Assembly: GCA_905235225.1 (NCBI GenBank)
Contig: CAJOKE010000001.1
Location: 1-64,000 of the forward strand
DNA from: Paludibacteraceae bacterium
GTDB taxonomy: Bacteria; Bacteroidota; Bacteroidia; Bacteroidales; Paludibacteraceae
DNA length: 64,000 bases
Direction: 5' to 3'
The notes beneath the pieces were generated by a model. That model was not told the origin of the DNA. It searched no databases and saw only the letters and a program-made list of their open reading frames with translations. Below, in pieces: positions 33,837 through 43,335 of the stretch (position 1 is its first letter; each line of letters opens with the position of its first letter). A program made the position numbers and the translations under genes.

Positions 33837-34496
33837 ATGGCAAAAGATGCAGTTTTAGTGTTGTCCGGCGGGCTGGACTCCACAACAATGCTATATGAAT
33901 ACCGCGAACGGATAGCTCTGGCCGTTTCATTCCATTACGGCAGTAACCATAACGACAAAGAGTTAGCGTTTGCAAAACTACATTGTCAACGATTAGGAAT
34001 CCCGCACCTGCTCATTCCGCTGACATTTATGAAGGAGTATTTTAACTCCTCTCTTTTATCGGGAGCAGACGCTGTTCCGGAAGGTGATTACAACGAGTCC
34101 AACATGAAATCCACCGTTGTACCGTTTCGCAACGGAATAATGCTGTCTATTGCTGCCGGTATCGCCGAAAACAATGACTTGCAATATGTCATGTATGCCA
34201 ACCATAACGGTGATCACACTCTCTATCCGGACTGCCGCCCTGAGTTCACAGACGCAATGGACAAAGCAATGAGTGCCGGCACATGGAATAATGTCCGACT
34301 GTTTTCACCGTACACCAATCTAACCAAAGCAGACATTGCATCACATGGCAAGGAACTTGGCATAGACTACTCAGAAACATGGAGTTGCTACAAAGGCGGC
34401 GATCACCATTGCGGAGTGTGCGGCACGTGTCGCGAACGCATTGAAGCATTAAAAGAGGCGGGAATAAAAGATACAACCATTTACGAAAACAATTAA
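33837..34496 (+). CDS. queC: 7-cyano-7-deazaguanine synthase
   Basis: 219 residues with the PP-loop LSGGLDSTTMLYEY at the N-terminus and the four-Cys zinc site CYKGGDHHCGVCGTCRER near the C-terminus. It makes preQ0 from 7-carboxy-7-deazaguanine with ATP and ammonia. ATG 33837 lies 1 bp after the queF stop; an upstream in-frame ATG at 33819 overlaps queF and adds six residues. The operon order is the reverse of the reaction order. Confidence 0.97.
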   Translation: MAKDAVLVLSGGLDSTTMLYEYRERIALAVSFHYGSNHNDKELAFAKLHCQRLGIPHLLIPLTFMKEYFNSSLLSGADAVPEGDYNESNMKSTVVPFRNGIMLSIAAGIAENNDLQYVMYANHNGDHTLYPDCRPEFTDAMDKAMSAGTWNNVRLFSPYTNLTKADIASHGKELGIDYSETWSCYKGGDHHCGVCGTCRERIEALKEAGIKDTTIYENN

Positions 34497-34498
34497 TT

Positions 34499-34828
34499 AT
34501 GTATTACGTTCAAAAAACCTTAGAAATATCTGCTGCACATAATCTGACATTGTCATATGAAAGCAAATGTGAATCTTTACACGGTCACAACTGGATTATC
34601 GTTGTTTACTGCAAAGCAGAAAATTTGAATAAAGACGGTATGGTGACCGACTTCACGCACATCAACCGTATTATAAAGGACACCTTCGACCACAAGTACA
34701 TCAATGAGGTGCTTGATGTTAATCCGTCAGCAGAAAACATGGCACGCTGGATCTGCGACCATATTGAAAACTGCTATAAAGTCAGTGTTCAGGAAAGCGA
34801 AGGTAACATTGCCATTTATGAGAAGTAA
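34499..34828 (+). CDS. queD: 6-carboxy-5,6,7,8-tetrahydropterin synthase
   Basis: 109 residues with zinc-binding His14 (SAAHNL), His28 and His30 (CESLHGHNW, with catalytic Cys24) and FDHKYIN. It converts dihydroneopterin triphosphate to carboxytetrahydropterin. It starts 2 bp after queC, and its stop shares a base with the queE start (TAATG). Confidence 0.96.
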   Translation: MYYVQKTLEISAAHNLTLSYESKCESLHGHNWIIVVYCKAENLNKDGMVTDFTHINRIIKDTFDHKYINEVLDVNPSAENMARWICDHIENCYKVSVQESEGNIAIYEK

Positions 34829-35398
34829 TGTATCGCATTAAAGAGATTTTCTATACTCTTCAAGGTGAAGGTTACTATGCCGGTGAGCCGGCAGTCTTTG
34901 TACGATTCAGCGGATGTAATCTGTCTTGCCCATGGTGCGATACAGACCACCTAAAAGGGCAAGAGATGTCCGCAAAAGAAATCGTCAAAGCAGTCCTTTC
35001 CCTTTGGAAAGAAAAGGATTCCACTCCGTTTGTCGTCCTCACAGGCGGCGAACCAAGTCTGCAAGTTGACAAAACATTGTTAAAAGAGCTTGCTGCCCAC
35101 GCATGTTATATTGCGATTGAGACCAATGGCACCAGAGAGCTACCGGAAGGCATAGACTGGATTACATGTTCACCCAAACGGAATTCCTTTCTACATCAAC
35201 ACTTTGCCGACGAAGTCAAGGTCGTTTACGAAGACACCTATTAATTTATGGCGTAAAGAAATTCACTCGGAACACTGGTTTTTACAGCCCTTGCATGATG
35301 GAACAAACACAAATGTAGAGCAGGTTATAAACTATATTCTAACCCACCCTACATGGCGTCTAAGTGTGCAACTACACAAACTATTAGGCTTTAAATAA
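34828..35398 (+). pseudogene. queE: 7-carboxy-7-deazaguanine synthase, split by a frameshift
   Basis: The first frame (34828-35244, 138 residues) has the radical-SAM Cys30, Cys34 and Cys37 (CNLSCPWC), an N-terminal TLQGEGYYAGEPAVFVR and the GGEPSLQ SAM motif, but ends early after EVKVVYEDTY. The next frame continues at once with TPINLWRKEIHSEHWFLQPL and HPTWRLSVQLHKLLGFK, the normal QueE C-terminus. Joined, the protein would be about 190 residues, a normal size. The shift lies near 35230-35241. It could be a true mutation, a sequencing or assembly error, or (least likely) recoding. The 3' end overlaps the convergent thioesterase by 8 bp. Confidence 0.85.
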
Positions 35399-36176
35399 GC
35401 GGCTCCCGAACGACAAAATCTTCTATTGTTTTCCCGCATGTAACAGGAAGCCACCGCGAGTACACCTCTGCCACGGGTGTGCCATCTTTCTTACGAAGTA
35501 TGTTTACAAACTCTTTCGGGTCCGCCTCATATAAGTCACACTCCATTGTATCGCCAAGATAAGTCTCATGCTGCCAATGAATAACCAAATAATCGGCATA
35601 GTAACGAGCCAAGAATTCATTGGAAGCAGTCTGCATAGCTATATGGATATAACTGCGATTGTTCACATGCCCGTTAAAATCAAGGTCGCTATAATCGACC
35701 TCATGCTCAATATGCATTAAGCGGTTATCAGTTGCCGGGAAACGAAATTTACGGTGTGATTCGGTTGTACGTATGTCCAATATAGGCAAATCCGGCATAC
35801 ATGCCGTTGACTCCAAACGCCGGGTTGTAATATTCAGCACCGACCAACTGCCATATCCGCACGCCACCAATGTTCCATCCTGCTTAGTGACACTAAACTC
35901 CGAATAAACACGCAAAGAGGTCACCTCACTGAACCAAATCTTAACATTTATATCTTCCGTCCAGAACACATCCGCCTCGGTCATGTGCATGTTAAACTCG
36001 GTAATGACCCACATTTTGTTTTCCTTCGCGATATCAAAAGCCGCATAATGCAAGCACCCCATGAAACGTGCGAAAGAATCCTGAAAATACAACAAAAGAG
36101 CATGAGGACTGAGACGGTACTCCTTATTCATGTCCGCCGCAGTTATGCTGTAACGATGACTATAACACTTATCCAT
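35391..36176 (-). CDS. Acyl-ACP thioesterase (FatA/FatB-like)
   Basis: 261 residues with two hotdog domains. The N-terminal one has SPHALLLYFQDSFARFMG and the substrate-facing MWVITEFNMHM; the C-terminal one has the Asn/His catalytic segment DLDFNGHVNNRSY. The family releases fatty acids from ACP and ends chain elongation. It is a single-gene unit with its own promoter, convergent to queE. Confidence 0.9.
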   Translation of the reverse strand: MDKCYSHRYSITAADMNKEYRLSPHALLLYFQDSFARFMGCLHYAAFDIAKENKMWVITEFNMHMTEADVFWTEDINVKIWFSEVTSLRVYSEFSVTKQDGTLVACGYGSWSVLNITTRRLESTACMPDLPILDIRTTESHRKFRFPATDNRLMHIEHEVDYSDLDFNGHVNNRSYIHIAMQTASNEFLARYYADYLVIHWQHETYLGDTMECDLYEADPKEFVNILRKKDGTPVAEVYSRWLPVTCGKTIEDFVVREPLI

Positions 36177-36198
36177 AATAAAAATCCTTTTAATAATG

Positions 36199-36229
36199 CA
36201 AAGGTACAGCTTCTATTTGACATACACAA
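36199..36229 (-). promoter_or_regulatory. Promoter for the acyl-ACP thioesterase
   Basis: On the minus strand TTG (36229-36227), 20 nt, perfect TACCTTTG (36206-36199). Confidence 0.75.
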
Positions 36230-36255
36230 GAAAAAAAAGAAAAATCAAAAATATT

Positions 36256-36287
36256 TTTGCATGTTCCGAATAATTGTATTACCTTTG
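36256..36287 (+). promoter_or_regulatory. Promoter for rubredoxin and flavodiiron protein
   Basis: TTTG at 36256-36259, 20 nt, perfect TACCTTTG at 36280-36287; RNA start about 30 bp before the ATG. Confidence 0.78.
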
Positions 36288-36322
36288 CACGGAAATTAAT
36301 AATCACTATAAACAGAAAAGTT

Positions 36323-36478
36323 ATGAAATACGTATGCGATGTATGCGGATGGGAGTATGATCCCGCAGTAGGTGTACCAGAAGCCGGAATTCCGGCAGGA
36401 ACGGCATGGGAAGATGTTCCATCAGATTTTGTTTGCCCGCTATGCGGAGTAAGCAAGGATGAGTTTTCGGCAGAATAG
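36323..36478 (+). CDS. Rubredoxin
   Basis: 51 residues with the complete iron site: Cys5 and Cys8 (CDVCGW), Cys38 and Cys41 (CPLCG), plus the typical YDPAVG and [13 protein letters not shown]. It is a small cytosolic electron carrier. It starts its operon and is followed 4 bp later by a flavodiiron protein, to which it very likely delivers electrons. Confidence 0.96.
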   Translation: MKYVCDVCGWEYDPAVGVPEAGIPAGTAWEDVPSDFVCPLCGVSKDEFSAE

Positions 36479-36482
36479 AACA

Positions 36483-37631
36483 ATGAATCCCGCCATAAAA
36501 TATATCGGCTGCGATGATGCGGAGTTGCAATTATTTGAAAGCCAATACGCGCTAGCAGACGGCATGTGCTATAACAGTTATGTGCTATGCGGTGAACGGC
36601 TTGCCATAATAGACAGTGTCGATGCACGCAAGACGGAGCAATGGCTGGCCAACATCCATATTGCTCTTGGTGACCGCAAACCCGATTACCTTGTTTTGCA
36701 GCACCTCGAGCCGGACCATAGCGGCTCCGTAAATGCCTTTCTGGCATTGTATCCGGATGTGACGGTTGTTTGTACTGCCAAAGCACAAGCCATGTTTCCG
36801 CAATTTGGCATAACTCCACAAAATGTCCAACCGGTCAAGGAAAATGACACTCTTGATTTAGGGGGTGTTCATCTACAGTTTATCCTCGCTCCAATGGTAC
36901 ATTGGCCGGAAGTGATGATGAGTTACTGCCCGGAAGCTGAAACATTATTTTCGGCAGACGCATTTGGCAAGTTCGGCGTTTACCATGCCGATGAGGATGA
37001 CTGGGCATGTGAGGCACGACGCTATTACTTCAATATAGTCGGCAAATATGGCGGGCCTGTAAGCATGGTTTTGAAAAAAGCCTCAGCCTTTACGCTCTGT
37101 ACTATATGTCCGCTACACGGTCCGGTATTGGAAGACAGCAAACTCACCGAGGCAATGCGTCTCTATGGCATTTGGTCTAAATATGATGTCGAGACAAAAG
37201 GCATATTGATTGCCCACGCATCAATTCATGGCAATACCGCACACGCTGCCAAAGAGTTAGCAGCCATGCTACGTGAACGTACAACAGACAAAGTTGTTGT
37301 CACAGACCTGTGCCGGGATGACATGGCAGAGGCGATAGAAGATGCGTTTCGGATGGATCGCATGGTCGTATGTGCCTCGTCCTATGACAACAATGTATTT
37401 CCGCCCATGCACATGTTCCTATGGAAACTGCAGCAAAAGGCATACCAAAACCGCACTGTTGGCATAGTGGAAAACGGATCATGGGCTCCTTCTGCCGGAC
37501 GCGAAATGAAAGCACTGCTTGCCTCCATGAAGGACATAACGATTATTGAGCCAATGGTGACTATTCGAAGCACATTAAACGAACTAAGCCGCCATGAGTT
37601 ATCCGAATTGGCAAAATCGCTTGTCCCATAG
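36483..37631 (+). CDS. Flavodiiron protein (FprA family)
   Basis: 382 residues. The N-terminal metallo-beta-lactamase-like domain has all diiron ligands: H74, E76, D78, H79 (HLEPDHSG), H140, D159 and H212. The C-terminal flavodoxin domain starts near 245 (ILIAHASIHGNTAHAA). FDPs reduce O2 to water or NO to N2O, protecting anaerobes. No fused rubredoxin is present, so the separate upstream rubredoxin should be the donor. A terminator follows. Confidence 0.95.
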   Translation: MNPAIKYIGCDDAELQLFESQYALADGMCYNSYVLCGERLAIIDSVDARKTEQWLANIHIALGDRKPDYLVLQHLEPDHSGSVNAFLALYPDVTVVCTAKAQAMFPQFGITPQNVQPVKENDTLDLGGVHLQFILAPMVHWPEVMMSYCPEAETLFSADAFGKFGVYHADEDDWACEARRYYFNIVGKYGGPVSMVLKKASAFTLCTICPLHGPVLEDSKLTEAMRLYGIWSKYDVETKGILIAHASIHGNTAHAAKELAAMLRERTTDKVVVTDLCRDDMAEAIEDAFRMDRMVVCASSYDNNVFPPMHMFLWKLQQKAYQNRTVGIVENGSWAPSAGREMKALLASMKDITIIEPMVTIRSTLNELSRHELSELAKSLVP

Positions 37632-37670
37632 CGTCTAAAGTGACATTTTGTCAGCAAAATACCCAAAAGA

Positions 37671-37703
37671 ATTGACATTTAATCTTTGAATGTCAATTTT
37701 TTT
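37671..37703 (+). terminator. Terminator after the flavodiiron gene
   Basis: ATTGACATT (37671-37679) and AATGTCAAT (37689-37697) form a perfect 9 bp stem with a 9 nt loop and a T run to 37703. Confidence 0.85.
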
Positions 37704-37733
37704 AGTACTTTCTGTTCAAATTTTCACATTTTC

Positions 37734-37765
37734 TTTGTTCAATTGAAAAAATGTACCTACCTTTG
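37734..37765 (+). promoter_or_regulatory. Promoter for the AraC-family regulator
   Basis: TTTG at 37734-37737, 20 nt, perfect TACCTTTG at 37758-37765, 17 bp before the ATG. Confidence 0.75.
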
Positions 37766-37782
37766 CACGCAAATGATTTTAT

Positions 37783-38697
37783 ATGGGTACACAGGTTAGA
37801 TTTGATTCTCGCTTTGAGAAAATTTTTCAAACCGTTCCACAACGGGGGATTGTTGTGCTTGACAGTATCCATAGTTTTCCTATTTATAATGAGGATTTTT
37901 ATTTGCCCTATATGTGCATTCTGATTAACACACGCGGAATAGCACGTATTCGCTATGACAATCAAAACCTTACATTTCACCCAAACGAAGTAGCCGTAAT
38001 CGGTACAAAACATTTGCTTCACGCATTAGATCAGAATCCGGATTATACAGCAACTGTTATTGTTATTTCAGATGAGTTATCGTTATCGGCCAGGGTGTCC
38101 GCTTATCGCCATGATTACCAGAAATACCATGATACGCCGTGTAGTATTCACACCGAAGACCAAGTTAAACAGTTAATAGAGGTTACACGTGTAATGAACA
38201 CCGTGTCTTCTCAAGAGTTGGCTTTGGAACACCGTACAGAGGCTTGCGTAAGTTTGCTGCACGTATTCTTTGAATTACTCACCACTTTCCGTGCCGACCA
38301 GGAACGGTCTCATCCGGCTTCACGGGGAACACTTATGTTTAATGAATTCATGGATTTAGTGGCATCGAATTATATGATTCATCATGATGTACAATTCTAT
38401 GCCAAACAAATGCACATGACACCCAAATACTTGTCAAAAATCATAAGCGATGCAACGGGGAAAGGAGCATTTGCATGGATAAGTGAATATATTATCAACA
38501 AAGCCATCACATTACTACGCACCCGTCCCGATTTGACGATACACAAGATCGGAATGATGGTGGGGTTTGACGAACAACCTTCTTTTACCCGTTTCTTCAA
38601 ACGGTACGCCAAGGCTTCCCCGCGTGATTACCGGGACAACCAAAACTATATTCCCCAGAATATTTCCGTAATGGAGCGGCGCGGAATCGTTGAATAA
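37783..38697 (+). CDS. AraC family transcriptional regulator
   Basis: 304 residues. An N-terminal cupin-like sensing part (about 1-160) is followed by a C-terminal AraC double helix-turn-helix: DVQFYAKQMHMTPKYLSKII for the first and TIHKIGMMVGFDEQPSFTRFFKRY for the second. It probably responds to a small ligand. Its targets are not obvious: upstream is the flavodiiron operon with its own terminator, and downstream a MATE transporter gene converges with no gap (stops at 38697 and 38698). Control of the MATE gene is only a possibility. Confidence 0.9.
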   Translation: MGTQVRFDSRFEKIFQTVPQRGIVVLDSIHSFPIYNEDFYLPYMCILINTRGIARIRYDNQNLTFHPNEVAVIGTKHLLHALDQNPDYTATVIVISDELSLSARVSAYRHDYQKYHDTPCSIHTEDQVKQLIEVTRVMNTVSSQELALEHRTEACVSLLHVFFELLTTFRADQERSHPASRGTLMFNEFMDLVASNYMIHHDVQFYAKQMHMTPKYLSKIISDATGKGAFAWISEYIINKAITLLRTRPDLTIHKIGMMVGFDEQPSFTRFFKRYAKASPRDYRDNQNYIPQNISVMERRGIVE

Positions 38698-40002
38698 TCA
38701 TTCCATACGATTATTCAGCATCGTCTTCCATTTTGCCGTCAAATAAATCACCCGTGCTATAAGGTGTACGAAATAGGCGATATAAAGAGCTTGTATCCCT
38801 AAATAAGCATATGTAGCCCAATACACCCCCACAAAACCAACCGCAGCCCAAATCATGGCATTGCGGATTTCTTTTCCGGCAGTGGCACCCACGTAAATAC
38901 CGTCCCACATAAATGCCAATGTGGAAACCAAAGGCATGGATATCAACCATCCCAAGAACGGGATAACTGCATCCAATACTGCCACATCATTTGTCATGAG
39001 CCGCACGCAATCCAATCCCCAAATCGCATAAATAACCGTAAAGAGTAATCCAACTCCTATACTCCAATTAAATAATATGCGTACTACGCGCGCGACAGAC
39101 CGATTGTCCCCTTGTTCACCAAAAGTTTTACCGACGAGAGCCTCGCCGGCATAAGCAAAGCCGTCAACAAAGTAGCTAAACAACATAAACAGTTTCATTA
39201 AAATACTGCTGACAGCCAACTGCACATCGCCATAACCACCGGCTATCGCCGTAAAGCCGACATATACGACCATAAAACATAACGAGCGGATAAACAAATT
39301 GCCATTCAATACAATCAAACGCCGCAACCGCGTCCAAGACAACACATCATGCAATGTCGCAAACATGGAAACATATGAACGATATTTGGCAGCCAAAATT
39401 CCCATGGCAACAACCAGTCCTGAAAACTGGGCTATCAGTGTTCCATATGCCACCCCGATAGCTCCTAAAGGAATATATACGGCAAGCACATACGAAGCGG
39501 CCATATTAATCACATTCACCACGATGTCACATGCCATAGGTGACACGGTGTCCTGCATACCGATAAACCAGCCCTTCAATGCCATCAAAGACAAGGTTGC
39601 CGGTGCAGCCCAAATACGTACAAAGAAATACGAACGCGCAAATTGTTCCACCTCCGGCGAACAGGGAACGCACATCAACACCACCGAAACAAACAGCCAC
39701 TGGGTTATCCAAATCAGCACTGTAGCAGCCGCAGTGACAGTCAAACTCTGGGCAAGAATAGAAGCACAAGACACCCGGTCTTTCCTGCCAAATGCCTGCG
39801 CAGTCATGCCGGAAGTGCCGACCCTCAAAAATCCGAAATTCCAATACAAAAGGTCGAAGAGCATGGTCCCCACCGCAATTCCGCCAATAATGGCAGCATC
39901 TGCAATATGACCGACGATAGCTGTATCTACCAGCCCGACAAGCGGAATGGTAATATTGGCAAGAATACTTGGAACGGCTAATTTAAGAACCTGCTTATTC
40001 AA
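38698..40002 (-). CDS. MATE family efflux transporter (DinF-like)
   Basis: 434 residues, about 12 membrane helices in two halves, with the MATE pattern PSILANITIPLVGLVDTAIVGH near the N-terminus and FLRVGTSGMTAQAFG around residue 60. MATE proteins export cationic drugs or metabolites using Na+ or H+ gradients. It is the last gene of the minus-strand run lpd-nadA-mnmA and overlaps mnmA by 8 bp. Confidence 0.92.
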   Translation of the reverse strand: MNKQVLKLAVPSILANITIPLVGLVDTAIVGHIADAAIIGGIAVGTMLFDLLYWNFGFLRVGTSGMTAQAFGRKDRVSCASILAQSLTVTAAATVLIWITQWLFVSVVLMCVPCSPEVEQFARSYFFVRIWAAPATLSLMALKGWFIGMQDTVSPMACDIVVNVINMAASYVLAVYIPLGAIGVAYGTLIAQFSGLVVAMGILAAKYRSYVSMFATLHDVLSWTRLRRLIVLNGNLFIRSLCFMVVYVGFTAIAGGYGDVQLAVSSILMKLFMLFSYFVDGFAYAGEALVGKTFGEQGDNRSVARVVRILFNWSIGVGLLFTVIYAIWGLDCVRLMTNDVAVLDAVIPFLGWLISMPLVSTLAFMWDGIYVGATAGKEIRNAMIWAAVGFVGVYWATYAYLGIQALYIAYFVHLIARVIYLTAKWKTMLNNRME

Positions 40003-41038
40003 TGATTCCGCCTCCGACTAAAATATCATGCTGATAAATAACCGCAGACTGTCCGGGTGTGACTGCCCACACGGGTTCCGCAAATGTCAATTTGCCCGCC
40101 GAATACATTGCTTCTGTCGGATTGCTGCGGTATCGAATCTGCGCAAATACAGGCTGTGAACTATCCCCGCAGAAGAAACAATCCCGTATCCGCACTTCAT
40201 TCTCCAGCAAATCATCATGATCCCCCAATGCCACAATATTATTTTCTGCATCGATTTTGGTGACAAATGCCGGTGTTCCAAGTGCTATGCCAAGCCCCTT
40301 CCGCTGTCCGACAGTATAATTTGTATATCCGGCGTGCCGTCCTATTACCTTTAGGTCTTTGTTCACATAATCCCCCGGGACGGACACCACCCCTTGTGCG
40401 GCTAAAAAAGTGCGGTAATCATTATCCGGCACAAAGCATATTTCCTGCGATTCGGTTTTCTTGCTCAGTTTCTCAAAGCCATGCTGCAAGGCTATTTCCC
40501 GCACCTGTTGCTTTGTCAAATCGCCCAGAGGAAAAATGGTACGTTGCAGGTTCTCACTTGTCAAACGCCACAGAAAATACGTTTGGTCTTTGCGCGAATC
40601 CGCCGCACGCTTAAGACAATACCGCCCGTTCATTGGGGCTATCCGCGCATAATGTCCCGTTGCTATTCTATCACATCCCAATTCATCCGCCACTTCCAAT
40701 AGTTTCCCCCATTTAATATGGGAATTGCAGACAACACACGGATTAGGAGTACGCCCCTGCTTATATTCGTTCACAAAATCTGCAATCACATATTGCTTGA
40801 AGGTGTCCCGAAAATCTATAATATGGTGTTCAAATCCCAACTGTCCGGCAAGGTGTTTCGCTTCCATAATGGATTCAACGGAACAACATCCCTTTTCTTT
40901 GGAGAGGCAGGACTCGCGAATAGAATCGTATGTGCGGAAAGTACAGCCGACCAACTCAAAACCTTGTTCCAGCAGCAGCATGGCAGCGACAGAACTGTCT
41001 ATGCCTCCACTCATGCCTATAAGAACCCGATTATTCAT
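39995..41038 (-). CDS. mnmA: tRNA-specific 2-thiouridylase MnmA
   Basis: 347 residues with the PP-loop GMSGGIDSSVAAMLL, the first catalytic Cys in NPCVVCNSHIKW and the second in SQEICFVPDNDY, and DQTYFLWRL. It installs the 2-thio group on U34 of Lys, Glu and Gln tRNAs. It overlaps nadA by 4 bp and the MATE gene by 8 bp. Confidence 0.96.
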   Translation of the reverse strand: MNNRVLIGMSGGIDSSVAAMLLLEQGFELVGCTFRTYDSIRESCLSKEKGCCSVESIMEAKHLAGQLGFEHHIIDFRDTFKQYVIADFVNEYKQGRTPNPCVVCNSHIKWGKLLEVADELGCDRIATGHYARIAPMNGRYCLKRAADSRKDQTYFLWRLTSENLQRTIFPLGDLTKQQVREIALQHGFEKLSKKTESQEICFVPDNDYRTFLAAQGVVSVPGDYVNKDLKVIGRHAGYTNYTVGQRKGLGIALGTPAFVTKIDAENNIVALGDHDDLLENEVRIRDCFFCGDSSQPVFAQIRYRSNPTEAMYSAGKLTFAEPVWAVTPGQSAVIYQHDILVGGGIIE

Positions 41039-41973
41039 TTTGACAAATCCAACATACGCTCAATAGGAACAACCGCTTTTTCAGCTATTTGTGCAGATAC
41101 AACGATTTCATTATTTTCATGCAGCAAGCAGTCATACAGTTTCTCCAAAGTATTCTGTCGCATGTATTCACATTCATTGCAACTGCACCCCACTCCTTCC
41201 GTCATTTCAGGTGGAACGGGAATCAAATTCGCCTGGGGACACGCTTTACGCATCTCATGCAATATCCCGCTTTCCGTAACAACAATAAAATCATGCTGTT
41301 CGGGATTACGCCTGACATAGTTCAATAACGCCTGCGTACTTCCAATTTCGTCCGCGAGATTGAGAATAACCTGTTTACATTCAGGATGTGCCAACACTTT
41401 GGCATTCGGATACTGTTGTTTGAGTGCCAACAAAGCTTCCACAGAAAAGCGTGAATGAACATGACAGCAACCATTCCACAAGTCCATCTGCCTGCCTGTA
41501 ACACTATTCACATAACTGCCGAGGTTCTTATCGGGACCAAACAGAATTTTAGCATCTTTCGGCAAACTGTTGACAATTTTCAGCGCATTGCTGCTTGTCA
41601 CAACGACATCGGTCAGAGCCTTAACAGCCGCCGAGGTGTTGACATAAGAAACAATAGTATGGTCCGGGTGTGCCGACTTCCACTCCGCAAGGTCTTCCGC
41701 CTTACAACTATCCGCCAAACTGCACCCCGCAGTCGGATCCGGTATCAGCACCTTCTTGTCCGGGCAAAGAATCTTTGCCGTTTCAGCCATAAAATGTACC
41801 CCGCAAACAACCAAAATATCCGCATCGGTCTTTGCCGCCTGATGTGCCAAAGCCAGAGAATCCCCGATAAAATCCGCCACTTCCTGTATTTCCGGGCGTT
41901 GGTAATAATGAGCAAGAATAATAGCATTCTTGCGCTTACACAAATCACGTATGGCTACATTAATATTATCCAT
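41035..41973 (-). CDS. nadA: Quinolinate synthase
   Basis: 312 residues, of the long-known NadA type with three pseudo-symmetric domains. Signatures are ILAHYYQRPEIQEVADFIGDS, VVCGVHFMAETAK, the Cys in NGCCHVHSRF, and CSCNECEYMRQNTLEKL. Three Cys bind a [4Fe-4S] cluster. It condenses iminoaspartate with DHAP for NAD synthesis. nadB and nadC are not adjacent. Its start overlaps the lpd stop by 1 bp. Confidence 0.96.
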   Translation of the reverse strand: MDNINVAIRDLCKRKNAIILAHYYQRPEIQEVADFIGDSLALAHQAAKTDADILVVCGVHFMAETAKILCPDKKVLIPDPTAGCSLADSCKAEDLAEWKSAHPDHTIVSYVNTSAAVKALTDVVVTSSNALKIVNSLPKDAKILFGPDKNLGSYVNSVTGRQMDLWNGCCHVHSRFSVEALLALKQQYPNAKVLAHPECKQVILNLADEIGSTQALLNYVRRNPEQHDFIVVTESGILHEMRKACPQANLIPVPPEMTEGVGCSCNECEYMRQNTLEKLYDCLLHENNEIVVSAQIAEKAVVPIERMLDLSK

Positions 41974-43304
41974 TATAACACTTCTTTTAGAATCTCACTA
42001 ACAGTGGGGTGCGGGAAGACCACTTGGCGGAATTCATCCACCGTATACCCCATTCTGACGGCAAATGATGCAGCCGCAACAAATTCCGAACAGGGATTGC
42101 CAATCATATGCACCCCTAAAATGGCATGTGATTTTTTGTCAATCAGCATTTTGCATAATCCGGACTCCCCTTCGTTCTCTGCCACAAAACGCCCGGAAAA
42201 TGTCATCGGCAGACGATGCACTTCGGCATCGATGTCATTTTCGGTAATTCCCACACAGGCAATTTCCGGATTAGTATATACGACACTTGGAATAGCATTA
42301 TACGCAATCCGCTGCAGTGGAATTTGCTTAAGCATACGCCCCACAGCCACTTCCGCCTGACGCGATGCCACATGTGCCAACATAATTTTTCCGGTCACAT
42401 CACCCGCAGCATAAACATTCGGCAGGTTGGTTTTCATAAAATCATCCACCACAATAGCACCACGGTTATACTCAAGATTATCCAATGTTTCCAAGCCATG
42501 GATGTTGGCTCTGCGACCGACGCATACCAACACCTTGTCTGCCTCAACGACAATCTCGCCGTCTGCAGTCTGACATTTAACGGAATCACTGATTTCCGTC
42601 ACCTTGGTCGAAGTCATTATCTTTATACCCGCCTTCTCATATTTCTCACGCAATAAGCCGACAATTTCCTGATCCAAATTCGGAAGAATGGTCGGCATAG
42701 CCTCAATAACCGTTACAGGAACTCCCAATTCATGGTACAGCGTGGCAAATTCCATTCCAATCACTCCACCACCGACAATAGCAACACTTTCCGGCAGTAC
42801 TTTGGCATCCAAAGCCTCGGTTGAATTCCAAACTTTCGGATTATCCTTTATTCCCGGAATAGGGGGGACAAAATTACTTGAGCCGGTGCAAACAAGCAGG
42901 TTTTCCGCTTCGTATTGCTCACCGTTACAATTAATTACGACTTTTTCATCCGTCCGGCTCGCCACCTCAGCCACCCCGTTCACAACGGTACAATATTCGC
43001 TATTGAGTTTGGCACGAATACCGGCAACCAACTTGCGAACCACTTTCTGCTTACGCTGCTGCATCTTACCATAATCAAATGAAACACTTTCTGCCGTTAT
43101 ACCGAATTTGTCACCGTGAGTAGCATTGTAATACTGTTTGGCACTATAAAGCAGTGTCTTGGTCGGAATACATCCCACGTTCAGACACGTACCGCCCAAA
43201 CTCTGCTGTTCAAAGAGTATAACCTGCTTGCCCGCTTTGATAGCCGACTCCGCTGCGGTATATCCCGCAGGACCGCCGCCAATAATTGCTAAAAAATAAT
43301 TCAT
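41973..43304 (-). CDS. lpdA: Dihydrolipoyl dehydrogenase
   Basis: 443 residues. It has the FAD-binding IIGGGPAGYTAAE, the redox disulfide GGTCLNVGCIPTKTLL, the NAD-binding GGGVIGMEFA, and the C-terminal His/Glu (HPTVSEIL). It reoxidises the lipoyl groups of 2-oxoacid dehydrogenases or the glycine cleavage system; none of those partner genes is in the window. It lies between nadA and a C_GCAxxG protein on the minus strand. Confidence 0.93.
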   Translation of the reverse strand: MNYFLAIIGGGPAGYTAAESAIKAGKQVILFEQQSLGGTCLNVGCIPTKTLLYSAKQYYNATHGDKFGITAESVSFDYGKMQQRKQKVVRKLVAGIRAKLNSEYCTVVNGVAEVASRTDEKVVINCNGEQYEAENLLVCTGSSNFVPPIPGIKDNPKVWNSTEALDAKVLPESVAIVGGGVIGMEFATLYHELGVPVTVIEAMPTILPNLDQEIVGLLREKYEKAGIKIMTSTKVTEISDSVKCQTADGEIVVEADKVLVCVGRRANIHGLETLDNLEYNRGAIVVDDFMKTNLPNVYAAGDVTGKIMLAHVASRQAEVAVGRMLKQIPLQRIAYNAIPSVVYTNPEIACVGITENDIDAEVHRLPMTFSGRFVAENEGESGLCKMLIDKKSHAILGVHMIGNPCSEFVAAASFAVRMGYTVDEFRQVVFPHPTVSEILKEVL

Positions 43305-43335
43305 TCCGTTAATAGACGATTAATTTCTTTACCTT

